Positions 54,228-54,917 of a stretch of 54,917 nt of DNA are shown here, piece after piece. The stretch is from Bacteroidota bacterium (GTDB taxonomy: Bacteria > Bacteroidota > Bacteroidia > Flavobacteriales > Weeksellaceae): the NCBI GenBank assembly GCA_023457935.1, contig JAEXBA010000025.1, positions 1 through 54,917 of the forward strand, given 5' to 3'. Every line of letters begins with the position of its first letter. The stretch's first letter is position 1. The notes beneath the pieces were generated by a model that was not told the DNA's origin, made no database searches, and saw only the letters and a list, made by a program, of their open reading frames with translations. The position numbers and the translations under genes were made by a program.

Positions 54228-54917
54228 ATGGCAAAACTTACTTCAAGAAGTGAAGATTACAGCAAATGGTATAATGAGCTTGTGGTGAAAGCAGACCTTG
54301 CAGAGAATTCAGGGGTACGCGGCTGCATGGTAATTAAACCCTATGGATTCGCAATCTGGGAAAAAATGAGGGATCAGCTGGACAAAATGTTTAAGGAAAC
54401 CGGACACCAGAACGCCTACTTCCCCATTTTTGTACCGAAAAGTCTATTCGAAGCCGAGGAAAAAAATGCAGAAGGATTTGCTAAAGAATGTGCAGTAGTA
54501 ACCCACTACCGTCTTAAAACTGATCCGGAAAATCCAAAAAAACTTATTGTTGATCCGGAAGCCAAACTTGAAGAAGAACTGATTGTTCGCCCTACTTCAG
54601 AAGCGATCATCTGGAATACTTATAAAAACTGGATTCAGTCTTACAGAGATCTTCCAATCCTTATTAACCAGTGGGCAAATGTAGTACGTTGGGAAATGAG
54701 GACCAGACTTTTCTTAAGAACTGCAGAATTTCTTTGGCAGGAAGGCCACACCGCGCACGCGACAAAAGATGAGGCTATTGAAGAAACTGAAAAAATGTTG
54801 GATGTTTACGCCGAATTTGCAGAAACTTTCATGGCTCTGCCTGTGGTTAAAGGTCTTAAAACCCCGTCTGAAAGGTTTGCCGGAGCTGAGGAAACGTACT
54901 GCATTGAAGCGCTGATG
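54228..54917 (+). CDS. proS: Prolyl-tRNA synthetase, 3' part outside the window
   Basis: Class II aminoacyl-tRNA synthetase for proline, of which the first 230 residues are present. ADLAENSGVRGCMVIKPYGF and FPIFVPKSLF near the N-terminus, RPTSEAIIW (motif 2 loop region) and VVRWEMRTRLFLRTAEFLWQ belong to the archaeal/eukaryotic-type ProRS (without the bacterial insertion domain), which is the usual form in Bacteroidota. The start at 54228 gives a normal N-terminus. The anticodon-binding part lies beyond the window. Confidence 0.96.
   Translation, partial: MAKLTSRSEDYSKWYNELVVKADLAENSGVRGCMVIKPYGFAIWEKMRDQLDKMFKETGHQNAYFPIFVPKSLFEAEEKNAEGFAKECAVVTHYRLKTDPENPKKLIVDPEAKLEEELIVRPTSEAIIWNTYKNWIQSYRDLPILINQWANVVRWEMRTRLFLRTAEFLWQEGHTAHATKDEAIEETEKMLDVYAEFAETFMALPVVKGLKTPSERFAGAEETYCIEALM

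Noticed and set aside
1..54917. CRISPR arrays, insertion sequences, prophage genes, tRNA or rRNA genes
   Set aside because: No regularly spaced repeats, transposase or integrase motifs, or cloverleaf-like sequences with a 3' CCA were seen; short structured RNAs could still have been missed without a search.

Overview
The window is chromosomal DNA from a member of the Bacteroidota, most likely a Flavobacteriia species of the Chryseobacterium/Kaistella/Epilithonimonas group (Weeksellaceae). The evidence is TonB-dependent receptors, a type IX secretion cargo with a type B C-terminal domain, TAnnTTTG-type -7 promoter elements, almost no strong Shine-Dalgarno sequences, AT-rich spacers, and gene neighbourhoods such as ftsX-DUF3098-uppP-truB. 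I see no tRNA, rRNA, CRISPR array, insertion sequence or prophage. Genes at both ends are cut: an M14 peptidase on the left and proS on the right.

Layout. 1-2.7 kb: an M14 carboxypeptidase, a TerC-type membrane protein and an XRE-family regulator, with copies of one small palindrome (TTAC-nTTT-GTAA) in the upstream regions of all three. 2.8-13.6 kb: nine minus-strand genes, ending in a terminator, whose enzymes fit uptake and use of 3-hydroxybutyrate or its oligomers/esters: a sodium:solute symporter, an acyl-CoA synthetase, a lipoprotein alpha/beta hydrolase, an unrecognised TPR-like protein, a TonB receptor, a cytoplasmic alpha/beta hydrolase, 3-hydroxybutyrate dehydrogenase and a two-subunit 3-oxoacid CoA-transferase. 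Substrate is inferred. 13.7-20.5 kb: an MG2/TonB-plug protein, rplS, a Cys-containing unknown, rpsA, a general stress protein and a MerR regulator.

20.6-28.9 kb: a membrane-anchored protein with tandem helix-hairpin-helix repeats, an M48 peptidase, rluF, truB, a small membrane protein, uppP, DUF3098, ftsX and rsmA. 28.9-37 kb: an orphan type IX secretion cargo, a DUF1003 protein with an isoleucine coiled coil, a TIGR02757 protein, rnz, an RdgB/HAM1 pyrophosphatase, a CPBP protease and prfC. 37-45.4 kb: a DUF4349-like lipoprotein, a DUF2891 protein, small unknowns, an acyl-CoA dehydrogenase divergent from a long-chain acyl-CoA synthetase, and a secreted M14 peptidase with a CxxC-CxxC insert. 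45.5-54.9 kb: a fused E1 alpha/beta 2-oxoacid dehydrogenase, a family 2 glycosyltransferase, a THUMP methyltransferase, another methyltransferase overlapping a ZIP metal transporter, an OmpP1/FadL-like outer-membrane protein, a Gly/Tyr/Trp-rich lipoprotein, and proS.

Most of the window is housekeeping. The parts that look least described are the putative 3-hydroxybutyrate/oligomer locus, the operator family around terC and the XRE gene, the crossing complementary segments in the rpsA leader, and several unusual protein architectures. All assignments come from reading motifs and context; no database search was run.
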